A DNA stretch of 35,132 nucleotides from DASSLY01 sp035689185 (GCA_035689185.1 DASSLY010000086.1:1-35132); one strand, 5' to 3'; shown: positions 6,636 to 15,513, counted from the stretch's first letter. Notes: a model not told the origin generated them from the letters alone. Translations and numbers: made by a program.

Positions 6636-8575
6636 CCGGTCACCGCCTTGGCCCGGTCGGCGCAGGCCGTCACCCGATAGAGCGAGAGCCGCCCACCGTG
6701 GTCGATCAGGTCGAACCCGGGGCGCCCCGCGAGGTCCGTCAGGCCGGCGTACGCGGCCTGACGGCGGTCGCCGGCCCAGAACGTGCTCCGACCGGTGATG
6801 GCCCAGCCGACACCCAGCCGGGCGAGCGCCGGACACACGGCCGGGTCGACGGCGACGCGGTCCAGCGAGCTGGCGACGAGGTGTCGGTCGGGGGTCCACC
6901 CACTGCTCAGGTGCGCGAACAGGGTCCGGCGCGACCCGAGGGCGTAGGCCAGTGCCGAACCGTTCCACGGGTTGCCCGCGATGACTCCGTCTGCGGGCAC
7001 CTCGCCCGGCAACCGTTGCAGCAGCTGGCGTTCCGCCGGGCCCAGATAGGCCGTGCTCGTGTACGGGGGCCGTAGCCGCTGAACATGGTCGCGCCAGGAG
7101 AGCATCCCAGATCCTATGAGGACGAGAACCACCAGCACGGCCACCGGCACGCCCGTCGGCAGGAACGCCAGGCGGCCGGCTCGCAGGCGCGTCGCGAGTG
7201 CGCTCACGCCGAGCGCGGCCAGCGGCACGGCAGTGACCGGCAGCAGCGCTGCGAGCCGGAACGAGTCGTTGTACCAGATACCGGTGAGCAGCTGGGCGAG
7301 CCGGCTGTCGCTGCCGGCCGCCAGGACGTACAAGACACCGACCGCCAGATGGGCGACAACCAGCCACCGTGCCGCAGCGACCCGCCAGGCCACGACCGCC
7401 CCGACGATCACACAGCCGCTGATCACCCACACCGCCGGGCCGCGGTTCGGCGCGCTCAGGATCACCTCGCCGACCGCCTGTGCCACGGTCTCGCGCGCCG
7501 GCCAGTCCGCGCCACGGACCGCTGCGAGCAGGCTGCTGCGGCTGAGCACAAGCACCACGCCTGCGGTGCCCACCAACCCGACCGCGAGCAGGGCGGCGCT
7601 GCGTCCAGGGGAGCGGGCTGCGCGCTGCCAGGCAAGGCGGGGCGAGAAGGACAACAGGATGGCCGGCGCGGCGAGCACGACCAACGCGAAGAGCGCGTTG
7701 GGGTGGGCAAGGGTCAGCCCCGGCAGGCAGCACCCGACGAGCGCCGCCGAGCGCAGTGACCGTGTCCGCAGCGCATGGACGACCAGGGCCAGCGCGCCGG
7801 GCAGCAGGCAACCGGCGAGCGCATTGGGCCACAGCACGCCGAAGGACAACAACAGGTACGGCGAGGCGGTGAACGCCGCGCTGAACAGGCCGGCCACAGC
7901 GGGCATCCAGGGGTACCGGTCTCCGAGGACTACCTGCGCCAGGGCAGCGCACCCCAGGGGCCAGGCGATCACGGCGGCGGCCACCGCGACGGCGTTGGCC
8001 GCGACCGGCAGGTCGTTGGGCCACCACGTCGCGGCGAGCGCGGCCAGGTCGTGGAAGGCGGCCGGGTAGAACGCGGGCCGGCCGTCCCCGGTCACTATCG
8101 CGCCGATGTGCAGGCTCGAGCCGTCGCCGTACTGGAGGATGAAGCGGATCGCGTTGAGATGGAACACCGCGTCGTAGGTCTGCGACAACGCCCCTGGCCG
8201 GCCCAGCCCGGTCGCGATCGAGCCGAGGACGACGGCACCGCCGGCGAGGACCCCGCCCGCGGCGCCGAGCAGGGTCGCCCGCTGCCTACGGAGGACCGTC
8301 GCACGGTGCCGTTCCGGTGCGGGCACGAGGCGCAGGGCGGCCGTGACCGCGACAGCCGCCGCGCAGCCCGCCAAGGCGGCGGGCCATCCCCACCTCCATC
8401 CGAGGGTCGGCGCCAGCACGGCCATCACCGACACAGCGCTCACGGACACCGCCGGGCCGGCGCCGAGCGCGAGCAGCCAGTCGGTGCCGGCAGCCCGCAG
8501 GGCCAGCAGGCCCGGGCCGAGAATCAGGGCCGCGACAACCAGGATCACCGGCGCGACCGGAAGCCACGCTGTCAC
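6632..8575 (-). CDS. Large polytopic membrane protein (DUF6541-like), possible GT-C-type transferase
   Basis: A 647-residue integral membrane protein with about a dozen or more hydrophobic segments and a soluble C-terminal part of roughly 120 residues. After the first few segments there is an acidic/aromatic loop (SQTYDAVFHLNAIRFIL) resembling the conserved motif of actinobacterial DUF6541 proteins found in surface-polysaccharide loci. The multi-TM architecture with an acidic first loop and a soluble tail is reminiscent of lipid-phosphosugar-using GT-C transferases, but the activity is inferred. The GTG start overlaps the Wzt-like gene's stop (GTGA), and its own stop overlaps the sulfotransferase start. 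It may decorate the exported polymer on the outside of the membrane. Confidence 0.75.
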   Translation of the reverse strand: MTAWLPVAPVILVVAALILGPGLLALRAAGTDWLLALGAGPAVSVSAVSVMAVLAPTLGWRWGWPAALAGCAAAVAVTAALRLVPAPERHRATVLRRQRATLLGAAGGVLAGGAVVLGSIATGLGRPGALSQTYDAVFHLNAIRFILQYGDGSSLHIGAIVTGDGRPAFYPAAFHDLAALAATWWPNDLPVAANAVAVAAAVIAWPLGCAALAQVVLGDRYPWMPAVAGLFSAAFTASPYLLLSFGVLWPNALAGCLLPGALALVVHALRTRSLRSAALVGCCLPGLTLAHPNALFALVVLAAPAILLSFSPRLAWQRAARSPGRSAALLAVGLVGTAGVVLVLSRSSLLAAVRGADWPARETVAQAVGEVILSAPNRGPAVWVISGCVIVGAVVAWRVAAARWLVVAHLAVGVLYVLAAGSDSRLAQLLTGIWYNDSFRLAALLPVTAVPLAALGVSALATRLRAGRLAFLPTGVPVAVLVVLVLIGSGMLSWRDHVQRLRPPYTSTAYLGPAERQLLQRLPGEVPADGVIAGNPWNGSALAYALGSRRTLFAHLSSGWTPDRHLVASSLDRVAVDPAVCPALARLGVGWAITGRSTFWAGDRRQAAYAGLTDLAGRPGFDLIDHGGRLSLYRVTACADRAKAVTG

Positions 8576-9297
8576 TGGCTGGCTCGCAGCGCGGCGACGG
8601 CCTCGGACACCGAGCCTTCCGCGACGACGCAGCCACGGCGCAGGACAACACCCCGGTCGCAGACCTGGCCCAAGAGGTCGAGATCGTGGCTGACCACCAC
8701 CAGGGTGCGGCCGTCGGCCCGCATCTGGCCGATCCGTTCCAGGCACTTCCGGCGAAACGGCTCGTCCCCGACCGCCAGGATCTCGTCGACGAGGAACACG
8801 TCGGGATCGGTGTGGACGGCGACCGCGAAGGCCAGCCGCAGGAACATCCCGGAGGAGTAGAACCGCACCTGGGTGTCCAGGAACTCCTCCAGTTCGGAGA
8901 AGGCGACGATGTCGTCGTAGCGGCGACGCAGGTCGGCCGGCGACATCCCGAGGATCGCGCCGTTCAGCGCGATGTTCTCCTTCCCGGTGAGGTCCTTGTG
9001 CAGGCCGGCACCGACTTCGATGAGACCGGCCACCCGGCCGCGCACCCCGACCCGGCCTTCATCAGGCACCAGGACGCCTGCCACAAGTTTCAGCAGTGTC
9101 GACTTTCCCGACCCGTTGTGACCGACCAGGGCTAGGGACTCCCCCTGCTGCACGCGCAGGCTGACGCCGTCCAAGGCCCGGAAGCGGTGTGTGAGCGGCC
9201 GTCGCTGCGCGCGCCATACCAGCGTCTCCTTGAGCGAGCGGCTGTGCCGGCGGGTGAACGACTTGCCGACGTTGTCCAGGACGACACGTTCGGTCAC
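8572..9297 (-). CDS. wzt: ABC transporter ATP-binding protein, Wzt-type polysaccharide exporter
   Basis: A 241-residue ATPase with Walker A (GHNGSGKSTLLKL), an ABC signature in the variant form YSSGMFLRLAFA, Walker B (VFLVDEILAVGDEPF) and a switch histidine (VVVSHDLDLL). It lacks the extra C-terminal carbohydrate-binding domain of long Wzt proteins, so it resembles the short type, including mycobacterial Rv3781 of the galactan exporter. The GTG start at 9297 has a GAGGAG ribosome-binding site about eight bases upstream and sits one base after the permease stop. With the permease at 9299-10165 it should flip a lipid-linked galactan across the cytoplasmic membrane. Confidence 0.92.
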   Translation of the reverse strand: MTERVVLDNVGKSFTRRHSRSLKETLVWRAQRRPLTHRFRALDGVSLRVQQGESLALVGHNGSGKSTLLKLVAGVLVPDEGRVGVRGRVAGLIEVGAGLHKDLTGKENIALNGAILGMSPADLRRRYDDIVAFSELEEFLDTQVRFYSSGMFLRLAFAVAVHTDPDVFLVDEILAVGDEPFRRKCLERIGQMRADGRTLVVVSHDLDLLGQVCDRGVVLRRGCVVAEGSVSEAVAALRASQ

Positions 9298-9298
9298 C

Positions 9299-10165
9299 TC
9301 ACAGCTCCTCGCCGAACCTGGGCGAGAGCCTGCCGAAGACCCACTGGCCCAAAGCCAGGAGGACCGCGACCACACCGGCTGCCACCAGCACCTGAGGCAT
9401 TCCGGGTCCCGAACCGCGCACCCCCGCCGCGGACTCCCAGAAAGCCCGGTGCATCAGCCGGACGACGACAGTCAGCGGACTGGCGTCATACAGCGTCATC
9501 CAGCCGCCGGGGCCGAGCAGCCCGGCGATGTGCCCAGGTGCGTAGAGGACGGGTGCGGTCCAGATCAGCACCGAGAGCACCAGTTCGACGATGTTTTCGA
9601 CGTCGCGGAAGATCACGTTCAGCGCCGACAGGAGCAGGCCGATGGCCAGTCCCAGTCCGGCCAGGAGCACGGTGGCGACGAGCAGCGCCAACAAGCCGAC
9701 CGGGTCGGGCCGCCAGCCGGCGAACGCCGCACCGGCGGCGAGCACCAGAAGCTGCGGCAGCAGGTGGATGCCGGCGACGCACAGGCTGGACACCGGGAAG
9801 AGCTCGCGCGGCAGGTACACCTTGCGGACCAGCTCGGCATTGGCGACCACCGAGCGGGTCGCGTTGGACAGCACCTCCGTGGTCGCGTTGATCGCGACCA
9901 GACCGGAGAACAGGTAGATGGCGAAGTCGGGCAGACGCCCTCGCTGCCCCAGGATCACTCCGAGCCCGAGGTAGTAGACGCCGAGCTGGACGGCAGGCTT
10001 GACGTAGGACCAGGCCAGCCCGAGCACTGAGGCGCGGTAGCGCACCCGGAGCTCCTTGCGGACGAGCAGGAGCAGCAGGTGACGGCGGCGGAGGACGCCG
10101 AGCAGCCCGGCGCTGGTGCCCGGCGCCACCAGCGCGTCGTCGCTGGCGCGGGCCACCAGGCTCAC
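9299..10165 (-). CDS. wzm: ABC-2 type permease, Wzm-type polysaccharide exporter
   Basis: A 288-residue membrane protein with about six transmembrane segments. The N-terminal amphipathic region contains the family pattern VRKELRVRYRASVLGLAW, followed by hydrophobic helices. The loop NATRSVVANAELVRKVYLP and the segment NVIFRDVENIVE are typical of O-antigen and teichoic-acid ABC-2 exporters. It pairs with the ATPase directly downstream and follows the GlfT2-like transferase with a GTGA overlap. This is the same set of functions as Rv3781-Rv3783 of mycobacteria. Predicted substrate: a polyprenyl-linked galactofuranose-containing chain. Confidence 0.92.
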   Translation of the reverse strand: MSLVARASDDALVAPGTSAGLLGVLRRRHLLLLLVRKELRVRYRASVLGLAWSYVKPAVQLGVYYLGLGVILGQRGRLPDFAIYLFSGLVAINATTEVLSNATRSVVANAELVRKVYLPRELFPVSSLCVAGIHLLPQLLVLAAGAAFAGWRPDPVGLLALLVATVLLAGLGLAIGLLLSALNVIFRDVENIVELVLSVLIWTAPVLYAPGHIAGLLGPGGWMTLYDASPLTVVVRLMHRAFWESAAGVRGSGPGMPQVLVAAGVVAVLLALGQWVFGRLSPRFGEEL

Positions 10166-12192
10166 CTGCGCGCACCGACCGCGTCGGCGGGCAGGCCCTC
10201 ATCGCCCGTACCGCCTTCGGTCTGCTCGGCCGGCAGGCTCAAGGTGCGGCGCCACGTCGTCGGGGACACCAGGAAGGGCAGCGCGCCGCGATAGGTCACC
10301 GACTGCGGTCCCCACTCCCGTCGCAACCGGGCGTGGACGGCGATGCTGCGGCGAAGCAGTGAGGCGGCCGTCGCCTGGTCCCGCTGGTACTGGGCGACAC
10401 CGCTGCCGTCGGTAGACGACACCAGTGCCGAGTCGATCCGGCCCAGGCTCCACCACCCCGCGTCGGCGGCCGCCAGCGCGCGTTGGGGGTTGTCCCGCGC
10501 CGCCTTGCTCACCGGCTGGAGCTGATGCAGGGTGGCGGTGCCCAGGCTCAACAGCGCCGAGGCCAGGTGACGCGGTCGGCGGGCGGGTGTGTCCCGCCGA
10601 CGCGGGCGCGGGTCGCGAACGGGCGGGAAGTTCTCCGGGTCAGGCTTGGTCGTCGCGTCCTGGAAGCGTCGGCGCACCTCGGCCAGCTCGCCCAGTCGCG
10701 TGCCCAGCTGGGCGTGCAGGTGCTGGGGGCCGCTGAGCACGTCCTCTATGGCGCGCAGCCGCAGCTCAGCCGCGGAGTACTGCTGGGCCAAGATGTGCTT
10801 GACCTGCACGGCGAAGCTGTCGGCGACGAGCCGGCCGCCGGAGGGGAACGGCGAGTGCAACAGGGCCGCGACCACCCTGTTACGGCAGTGGTAGTAGGCC
10901 TGCCAGTCGACCGCGTCGTCCTTGTCCGTCCACGGGACATGCCAGACCGCCGCTCCCGGCAGTGAGACCGTCGGGATGCCGGCCGCCCGGGCGCGCAGGC
11001 CGTACTCGGCGTCGTCCCACTTGATGAAGAAGGGCAGCGACAGGCCGAGCACGCGTAGCGCAGCAACGGGAATAAGGCACATCCACCAGCCCGTGTAGGC
11101 GGCGTCGGCCCGCCGGTGCAGCCACGGCGTGGCCCTCAGGTTGTGCTGGGCCAGGTCGTGGTCGTGACGGGTGCCGGGGGAGGGTCGCCACCAGAAGCGC
11201 CATCCCAGCACCGTCTCGGCGTAGGCGTGGAGCACGGAGCGCCCGTACATGCTGAACATGTGGCCGCCGACCACGGTCGGCCGGCGGGCGTGGTCGCTGA
11301 AGGCCAGCACGCGCCGGATCGCCTCGGGCTCGAGGACCACGTCGTCGTCCAGGAGCAGCACGTGCCCGCTGCGACTGGCGCTGAGGGTCTCCAGCATGCT
11401 TCTGGCGAAGCCGCCGGACCCGCCCAGGTTGGGCTGGGTCAGCAGGCTCAGCCGCTCCCCGAGCGCCGCGGCGACGTCGGCGAAGCCCTCCTGGTCCTCG
11501 ATCCGGTCAGTCCCCTGGTCGACGACGACCACCCGGTCCACGAGATCGGCCAGGTCGCCAGCCGGCCCAGTCGCCTCCGCGAGCTGTCGAAGAAGCGCAA
11601 GGCAGTATGCCGGCCGGTTGTATGTCGTGATGCCCACGGTGGCGGTCGAGACCGGGGGAGGCGAGCCTTCGGCTGCCCCACCGTTGCCGGCGAGCCAGTC
11701 CGCCGCCTCCAGGTTGAGTGGCTGGTCGCCGGCGACCAGGTCGAACCAGTACCAGCCGCCGTCGACGAAGCGGTCCAGCGGCAGGTCGACCAGGGTCAGC
11801 GTGCTGCCCGCCACTGCGCGGGTGGCCACCCGTTCAACGGCTCCTGCCGCCGTTGACCGGTAGACGAAGATGGAGCCAGCGCCGTGGGTGCGCAGTCGCA
11901 AGGTCACCGAGCGCAGGGTGGTCCACCGCTGCCAGTAGCCGGCGGGGAACGCGTTGTGGTAGGTGGCGAACGATGTCCGGGCAGAGGCGGGGACCTCATA
12001 GCCGCGGCGTCCGACCGGCTGGCCGGCGGCGTTGGCCCGCTCCCAGGCGACCACCGGCGCGGTGTCGTCCTCAGGTTGAGTGGGGCCCGCCACGGCGGCG
12101 TCGACGTAGAGCGGCAGCACGTCATGGTCGCCATCGGGCGGGAAGACGACCTGGACCAGCACGCGCGGCCAGTCGGCTGACGCCGCGCTCAC
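10162..12192 (-). CDS. glfT2: GlfT2-like processive galactofuranosyltransferase
   Basis: A 676-residue enzyme matching the layout of mycobacterial GlfT2 (Rv3808c): an N-terminal beta-rich domain (1-180), a GT-A fold starting at STATVGITTYNRP, and a helical C-terminus. The metal-binding DDD is at 282-284 (LLLDDDVVLEP), the catalytic-base region WDDAEYG at 392-398, and H418 in AVWHVPW, followed by DKDDAVDWQAYYHCRNR. The spacing parallels D256-D258, D372 and H396 of the mycobacterial enzyme with an offset of about 21-26 residues. It should extend galactan from UDP-galactofuranose at the inner membrane face. The GTG start overlaps the glf stop, and the stop overlaps the permease start. Confidence 0.93.
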   Translation of the reverse strand: MSAASADWPRVLVQVVFPPDGDHDVLPLYVDAAVAGPTQPEDDTAPVVAWERANAAGQPVGRRGYEVPASARTSFATYHNAFPAGYWQRWTTLRSVTLRLRTHGAGSIFVYRSTAAGAVERVATRAVAGSTLTLVDLPLDRFVDGGWYWFDLVAGDQPLNLEAADWLAGNGGAAEGSPPPVSTATVGITTYNRPAYCLALLRQLAEATGPAGDLADLVDRVVVVDQGTDRIEDQEGFADVAAALGERLSLLTQPNLGGSGGFARSMLETLSASRSGHVLLLDDDVVLEPEAIRRVLAFSDHARRPTVVGGHMFSMYGRSVLHAYAETVLGWRFWWRPSPGTRHDHDLAQHNLRATPWLHRRADAAYTGWWMCLIPVAALRVLGLSLPFFIKWDDAEYGLRARAAGIPTVSLPGAAVWHVPWTDKDDAVDWQAYYHCRNRVVAALLHSPFPSGGRLVADSFAVQVKHILAQQYSAAELRLRAIEDVLSGPQHLHAQLGTRLGELAEVRRRFQDATTKPDPENFPPVRDPRPRRRDTPARRPRHLASALLSLGTATLHQLQPVSKAARDNPQRALAAADAGWWSLGRIDSALVSSTDGSGVAQYQRDQATAASLLRRSIAVHARLRREWGPQSVTYRGALPFLVSPTTWRRTLSLPAEQTEGGTGDEGLPADAVGARR

Positions 12193-13376
12193 CGCACAGC
12201 CGTCTGGCCATGCCGCCCGGCGGCGCCGCCGAGCAGGCGCGGCAGGGCATTGTCGGCAACGTTGAGCGCCGCGGCCACCGCCATGTGCATGTCGAGGTAC
12301 TGGTAGGAGCCCAGGCGGCCGCCGAAGACCACGCCCGGCTCGCCGGCTGCCAGGTCGCGGTAGCGCTGCAGCGCGGCCCGGTCAGCGCTGGTGTTGACCG
12401 GGTAGTAGGGCTCGTCGTCCGCGGTGGCGCTGCGGGAACGCTCCCGGACGATCACCGTGCGGTCGCTGGGGTAGTGCAGTCGCTCGGGGTGCAGGTGCCG
12501 AAACTCCAGGATCCGGGTGAAGTCGACGTCGAGGTCGGCGTAGTTCATCACCGAGGTGCCTTGGAAGTCGCCCACGGGCAGCACCTCCCGCTCGAAGTCC
12601 AGCGTGCGCCAGCCAAGGCGCCCCTGCGCATAGCCGAACCAGCGGTCGATCGGCGCGCTGGTGACCACGGGGATCTGGCCGACGAGGTCGGCCCTGGTCA
12701 CCGGCGCCGCGGGGTCGAGCACGTCGTTGCCGGTGAGGACCTCGATGCGGGGGTGGTCGGCCATCCTGGTCAGCCACGCGGCATACCCGTCGACCGGCAA
12801 GCCCTCGTAACGGTCGGAGAAGTACCGGTTGTCGTAGGTGTAGCGGACCGGTAGCCGCGAGATCACCTGCGCCGGCAGCTGCGTGGGGTCCACCTGCCAC
12901 TGTTTGGCTGTGTAGTCGCGGACGAACGCCTCGTACAGCGGCCGGCCGATCAGCGAGATCGCGCGCTCCTCCAGGTTGCTCGCGCGGTCGGCCTGGATCT
13001 CGCCAGCCTGCTCGGCCACCAGCTTGCGCGCGGCGTCGGGCCCTAGGGCCGACCGGAAGAACTGGTTTATGGTGCCCAAGTTGATCGGCAGCGGGAAGAC
13101 CTCACCGTGGTGGATGGTCCACACCCGGTGCTGGTAGTTGGTGAACGCGGTGAAGCGGTTGACGTACTCCCACACTCGCTCGTTGGAGGTGTGGAACAGG
13201 TGTGCGCCGTAGCAGTGCACCTCGATCCCGGTCTCCGGGTCGGACTCGCTCCAGGCGTTGCCGCCGATGTGCTCCCGGCGCTCGAGGACGATGACGTCCA
13301 GCCCGGCGTCGGCGCAACGCTCAGCGACGGTGAGGCCGAACAGGCCGGACCCGACGACCGCGACATCGGCCCTCAT
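12189..13376 (-). CDS. glf: UDP-galactopyranose mutase
   Basis: A 395-residue flavoenzyme that converts UDP-galactopyranose to UDP-galactofuranose, the donor for the adjacent transferases. The N-terminal FAD-binding motif VVGSGLFGLTVAER is followed by LERREHIGGNAWSE and the family hallmark YGAHLFHTSNERVW. Other conserved stretches include PLPINLGTINQFF, YTAKQWQVDP and RLPVRYTYDNRYFSDRYEGLP. Length is normal. The ATG start overlaps the upstream glycosyltransferase stop by ATGA, and the stop overlaps the GlfT2-like gene. Together with glfT2 and the exporter this defines a galactofuranan pathway. Confidence 0.97.
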   Translation of the reverse strand: MRADVAVVGSGLFGLTVAERCADAGLDVIVLERREHIGGNAWSESDPETGIEVHCYGAHLFHTSNERVWEYVNRFTAFTNYQHRVWTIHHGEVFPLPINLGTINQFFRSALGPDAARKLVAEQAGEIQADRASNLEERAISLIGRPLYEAFVRDYTAKQWQVDPTQLPAQVISRLPVRYTYDNRYFSDRYEGLPVDGYAAWLTRMADHPRIEVLTGNDVLDPAAPVTRADLVGQIPVVTSAPIDRWFGYAQGRLGWRTLDFEREVLPVGDFQGTSVMNYADLDVDFTRILEFRHLHPERLHYPSDRTVIVRERSRSATADDEPYYPVNTSADRAALQRYRDLAAGEPGVVFGGRLGSYQYLDMHMAVAAALNVADNALPRLLGGAAGRHGQTAVR

Positions 13377-14290
13377 CGACTGCCTACGTCGCCGACCGGC
13401 TGGCGCACCTGCGCGCCGCCTGGCGGCGGGGAGTCGGGCGGGCTCGTCACGGGGTCGCCGGGCTCGTCGGCGCGGGTAGTGAGCAAGGACCGGTATGCGG
13501 CGCGGCGGAGCGCGACGGGGGTGAGGCGGTAGCCGCCGCGGACGAGAAGGTTGCGCACCAGCTCGCGGCCACTGAGGAACCGCTCGCCGTACAGATGGAA
13601 CTGCAGCTGGACCTCCGAGCGCAGCAGTCTCAGCCCGCCCCGCCGCTCGTAGGCTCCCGCCCCCACGCGATAGAGCACCAACGGCTCAGCGAGGTTCGCG
13701 GTGCGGGCACCGCCCGCGATCATCCGCGCGAACAGCCAGTAGTCCTCCATCAGTGACAGCTGCCGGTAGCCGCCGGCGGCGAGGACCGCCGACCTGCGGT
13801 AAACCACGGTCGGGTGGTTGAAGGGGCTGCGCCAGCGGGCCTGCCGGGCGATGGCCTCGTGAGTCAACGGCGGGATCCGCAGCAGGCCCCGCTGCGCCTC
13901 GTCCGCGCCGATCTCCACCAGTGCGCTGCCGACGAGGTCGACCCCGCCTTCCAGCAGGGGGACCTGCCGAGCGAACCGGTCCGGCAGGCTCACGTCGTCG
14001 GCATCCATCCGGGCCACGATGTCGTGTTCGCACGCCGCCAAGCCGCTCTGCAGAGCCTGCGCCAGGCCCACCGACCGCGACAGCCGAACCCGCCGCACCG
14101 GCACGGGACTGTCCGACTCCAGGTCATCCAGTGCGGACGCCAGGCGGCCGTCGACCGCGCCGTCCTGCACGAGGACGACTTCGGCGGGGCGGCGGACCTG
14201 CTCCTGCACGCTGCTGCGAAACGCGCGGCGAACCAGTTGCGGCTGGTCCTGCCCATATACGGGCAGCAACAAACTGAAGGCGTCGGCCAC
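13373..14290 (-). CDS. Family 2 glycosyltransferase, first gene of the galactan operon
   Basis: A 305-residue GT-A enzyme. It opens with FSLLLPVYGQDQPQLVRRAF, has the metal-binding DADD at 96-99 (RMDADDVSLPDRF), and a later acidic acceptor motif LMEDYWLFARMI, as in WcaA-like transferases. The C-terminal tail is proline-rich and disordered. No transmembrane segment is seen. It starts with GTG; TATACT lies seven bases upstream on the minus strand, so the transcript is probably leaderless and this is the operon head. It could add an early or side-chain sugar. Donor and acceptor are not deducible. Confidence 0.9.
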   Translation of the reverse strand: MADAFSLLLPVYGQDQPQLVRRAFRSSVQEQVRRPAEVVLVQDGAVDGRLASALDDLESDSPVPVRRVRLSRSVGLAQALQSGLAACEHDIVARMDADDVSLPDRFARQVPLLEGGVDLVGSALVEIGADEAQRGLLRIPPLTHEAIARQARWRSPFNHPTVVYRRSAVLAAGGYRQLSLMEDYWLFARMIAGGARTANLAEPLVLYRVGAGAYERRGGLRLLRSEVQLQFHLYGERFLSGRELVRNLLVRGGYRLTPVALRRAAYRSLLTTRADEPGDPVTSPPDSPPPGGAQVRQPVGDVGSR

Positions 14291-14297
14291 GGGCCCA

Positions 14298-14303
14298 AGT
14301 ATA
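14298..14303 (-). promoter_or_regulatory. -10 element of the galactan operon (leaderless)
   Basis: TATACT on the minus strand, seven bases before the GTG at 14290, is close to the ideal TATAAT. The spacing predicts initiation at the start codon. No convincing -35 sequence is visible. Confidence 0.65.
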
Positions 14304-14460
14304 GACAGCGCGGGGGTGCTCGCCCCGGCGACAGGCGGTGTGACGTGCGATGCAACCGGGAAGGGTTCCCGGACGGCCCGCCGCCGCCGGCACGCCAGCC
14401 GGCATCACCGGCATCACCGGCGTCACCGACGTGGCGCGCCTGGGCGCGACCTGGTCGATC

Positions 14461-14466
14461 TATCGT
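14461..14466 (+). promoter_or_regulatory. -10 element of the glfT1-like gene (leaderless)
   Basis: TATCGT stands six bases before the GTG at 14473. Upstream, 14401-14430 holds three nine-base near-repeats (GGCATCACC, GGCATCACC, GGCGTCACC). They lie in the promoter region shared with the divergent operon and could be a regulator site. Confidence 0.5.
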
Positions 14467-14472
14467 GGGGCC

Positions 14473-15501
14473 GTGCCCTTGGCCCCGGGAAGCGCCAACA
14501 GCGAGGCACGCCGCGGCCTCGTCGCCTGCGTGGTCGTGACCTATCGCCGTCCCACTCCGCTGCAGCGGTGCCTGTCGATGATCCAGGAGCAGGACCGCCG
14601 GCCGGACCTGCTCATCGTCGTCGACAACGACAACGACGCAGCGGTGGAGGCGCTGGTTGCGGCCAGCCCGCTGGTGACGCGTTACCTTCCCGCCCGCCGC
14701 AACCTCGGCGGTGCCGGCGGCTATGCCTACGGCATTGCCGCCGCGCTCGCCGCCGGGGCGGACTGGGTGTGGCTGGCCGACGACGACGGGCGACCGGGCG
14801 ATCAGTGGACCCTGTCCCGGCTGCTGTCCTGCGCTGTCGAGCAGGACCTGGACCTCGTCTCGCCGCTCGTGCTCGACGAGTCCGACCCCGCGCGCCTTGC
14901 CTTCCCGTTGCGCCGCGGCCTGCGCTGGGCGACCTATCGTCACGAGCTGGAAGGCGTCTCCCTGGTCCCGAACGTGGCGAACCTGTTCAATGGCACGCTC
15001 ATCGCCGCATCGGCCGTGCACTCCGTCGGACTTCCGGACCTGCGCCTGTTCGTGCGAGGTGACGAGGTTGACCTGCACCGCCGGCTACGCCTGTCCGGGC
15101 GGCCGTTCGGGACCTGCGTCGGCGCCACCTATCTGCACCCGCAGGGCCGCGAGGACTGGCGCCCGCTGTTCGGCGGTCGGCTCAGCGTCCTGGTGCCCTC
15201 GGACCCCTCACGTGAGGAGACGACCTACCGCAACCTGGGTTACCTCACCTCCCAGCGCGGATTGCGGTGGCGCCGCCTGCCGGACGCAGCGCGGTACGCC
15301 TGGTGGTTCCTCGCGCACGAGCGGGACCTTCCTGGCGCGGTGCGGTGGTGGCGACTGGCCAGCCAGGGCCGGCGGCAGCGGTTCCCGGACCGCCCGGCGG
15401 GCACGACCGCTGCGCAGCGCCGTGCCGCGGCAGACCCGGCGCCCCCCGAGGACCTTGCCGCACCTCCGCTGGGCAGGCACGTGCCGCTTTCCCGGGGGTA
15501 A
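14473..15501 (+). CDS. glfT1: GlfT1-like galactofuranosyltransferase
   Basis: A 342-residue GT2 enzyme similar in layout to mycobacterial GlfT1 (Rv3782, about 304 residues). ACVVVTYRRPTPLQRCL opens the GT-A fold and NLGGAGGYAYGIAAAL is the conserved nucleotide-side loop. The metal motif DDD is at 103-105 (WLADDDGRP), RGDEVDLHRRL at 195-205 supplies the catalytic acidic residues, and H222 lies in TYLHPQGRE. It should add the first galactofuranose residues to the lipid-linked primer that the GlfT2-like enzyme extends. I chose the GTG at 14473 because homology begins just after it and a -10 box sits six bases upstream; the frame is open back to 14350. It diverges from the galactan operon instead of lying inside it. 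Confidence 0.85.
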   Translation: MPLAPGSANSEARRGLVACVVVTYRRPTPLQRCLSMIQEQDRRPDLLIVVDNDNDAAVEALVAASPLVTRYLPARRNLGGAGGYAYGIAAALAAGADWVWLADDDGRPGDQWTLSRLLSCAVEQDLDLVSPLVLDESDPARLAFPLRRGLRWATYRHELEGVSLVPNVANLFNGTLIAASAVHSVGLPDLRLFVRGDEVDLHRRLRLSGRPFGTCVGATYLHPQGREDWRPLFGGRLSVLVPSDPSREETTYRNLGYLTSQRGLRWRRLPDAARYAWWFLAHERDLPGAVRWWRLASQGRRQRFPDRPAGTTAAQRRAAADPAPPEDLAAPPLGRHVPLSRG

Positions 15502-15513
15502 CCCCCCGCGGCT

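Noticed and set aside
6636..8027. N-terminal extension of the sulfotransferase frame (774 codons in total)
   Set aside because: The upstream part is an out-of-frame reading of the membrane-protein gene. The GTG at 6635 with a GTGA overlap is the natural start and begins just before the PAPS-binding motif.
14350..14472. Longer glfT1 start at 14350
   Set aside because: The extra 41 residues are low-complexity, include the shared promoter and repeat region, and contain no conserved sequence. The -10 box lies inside this stretch.
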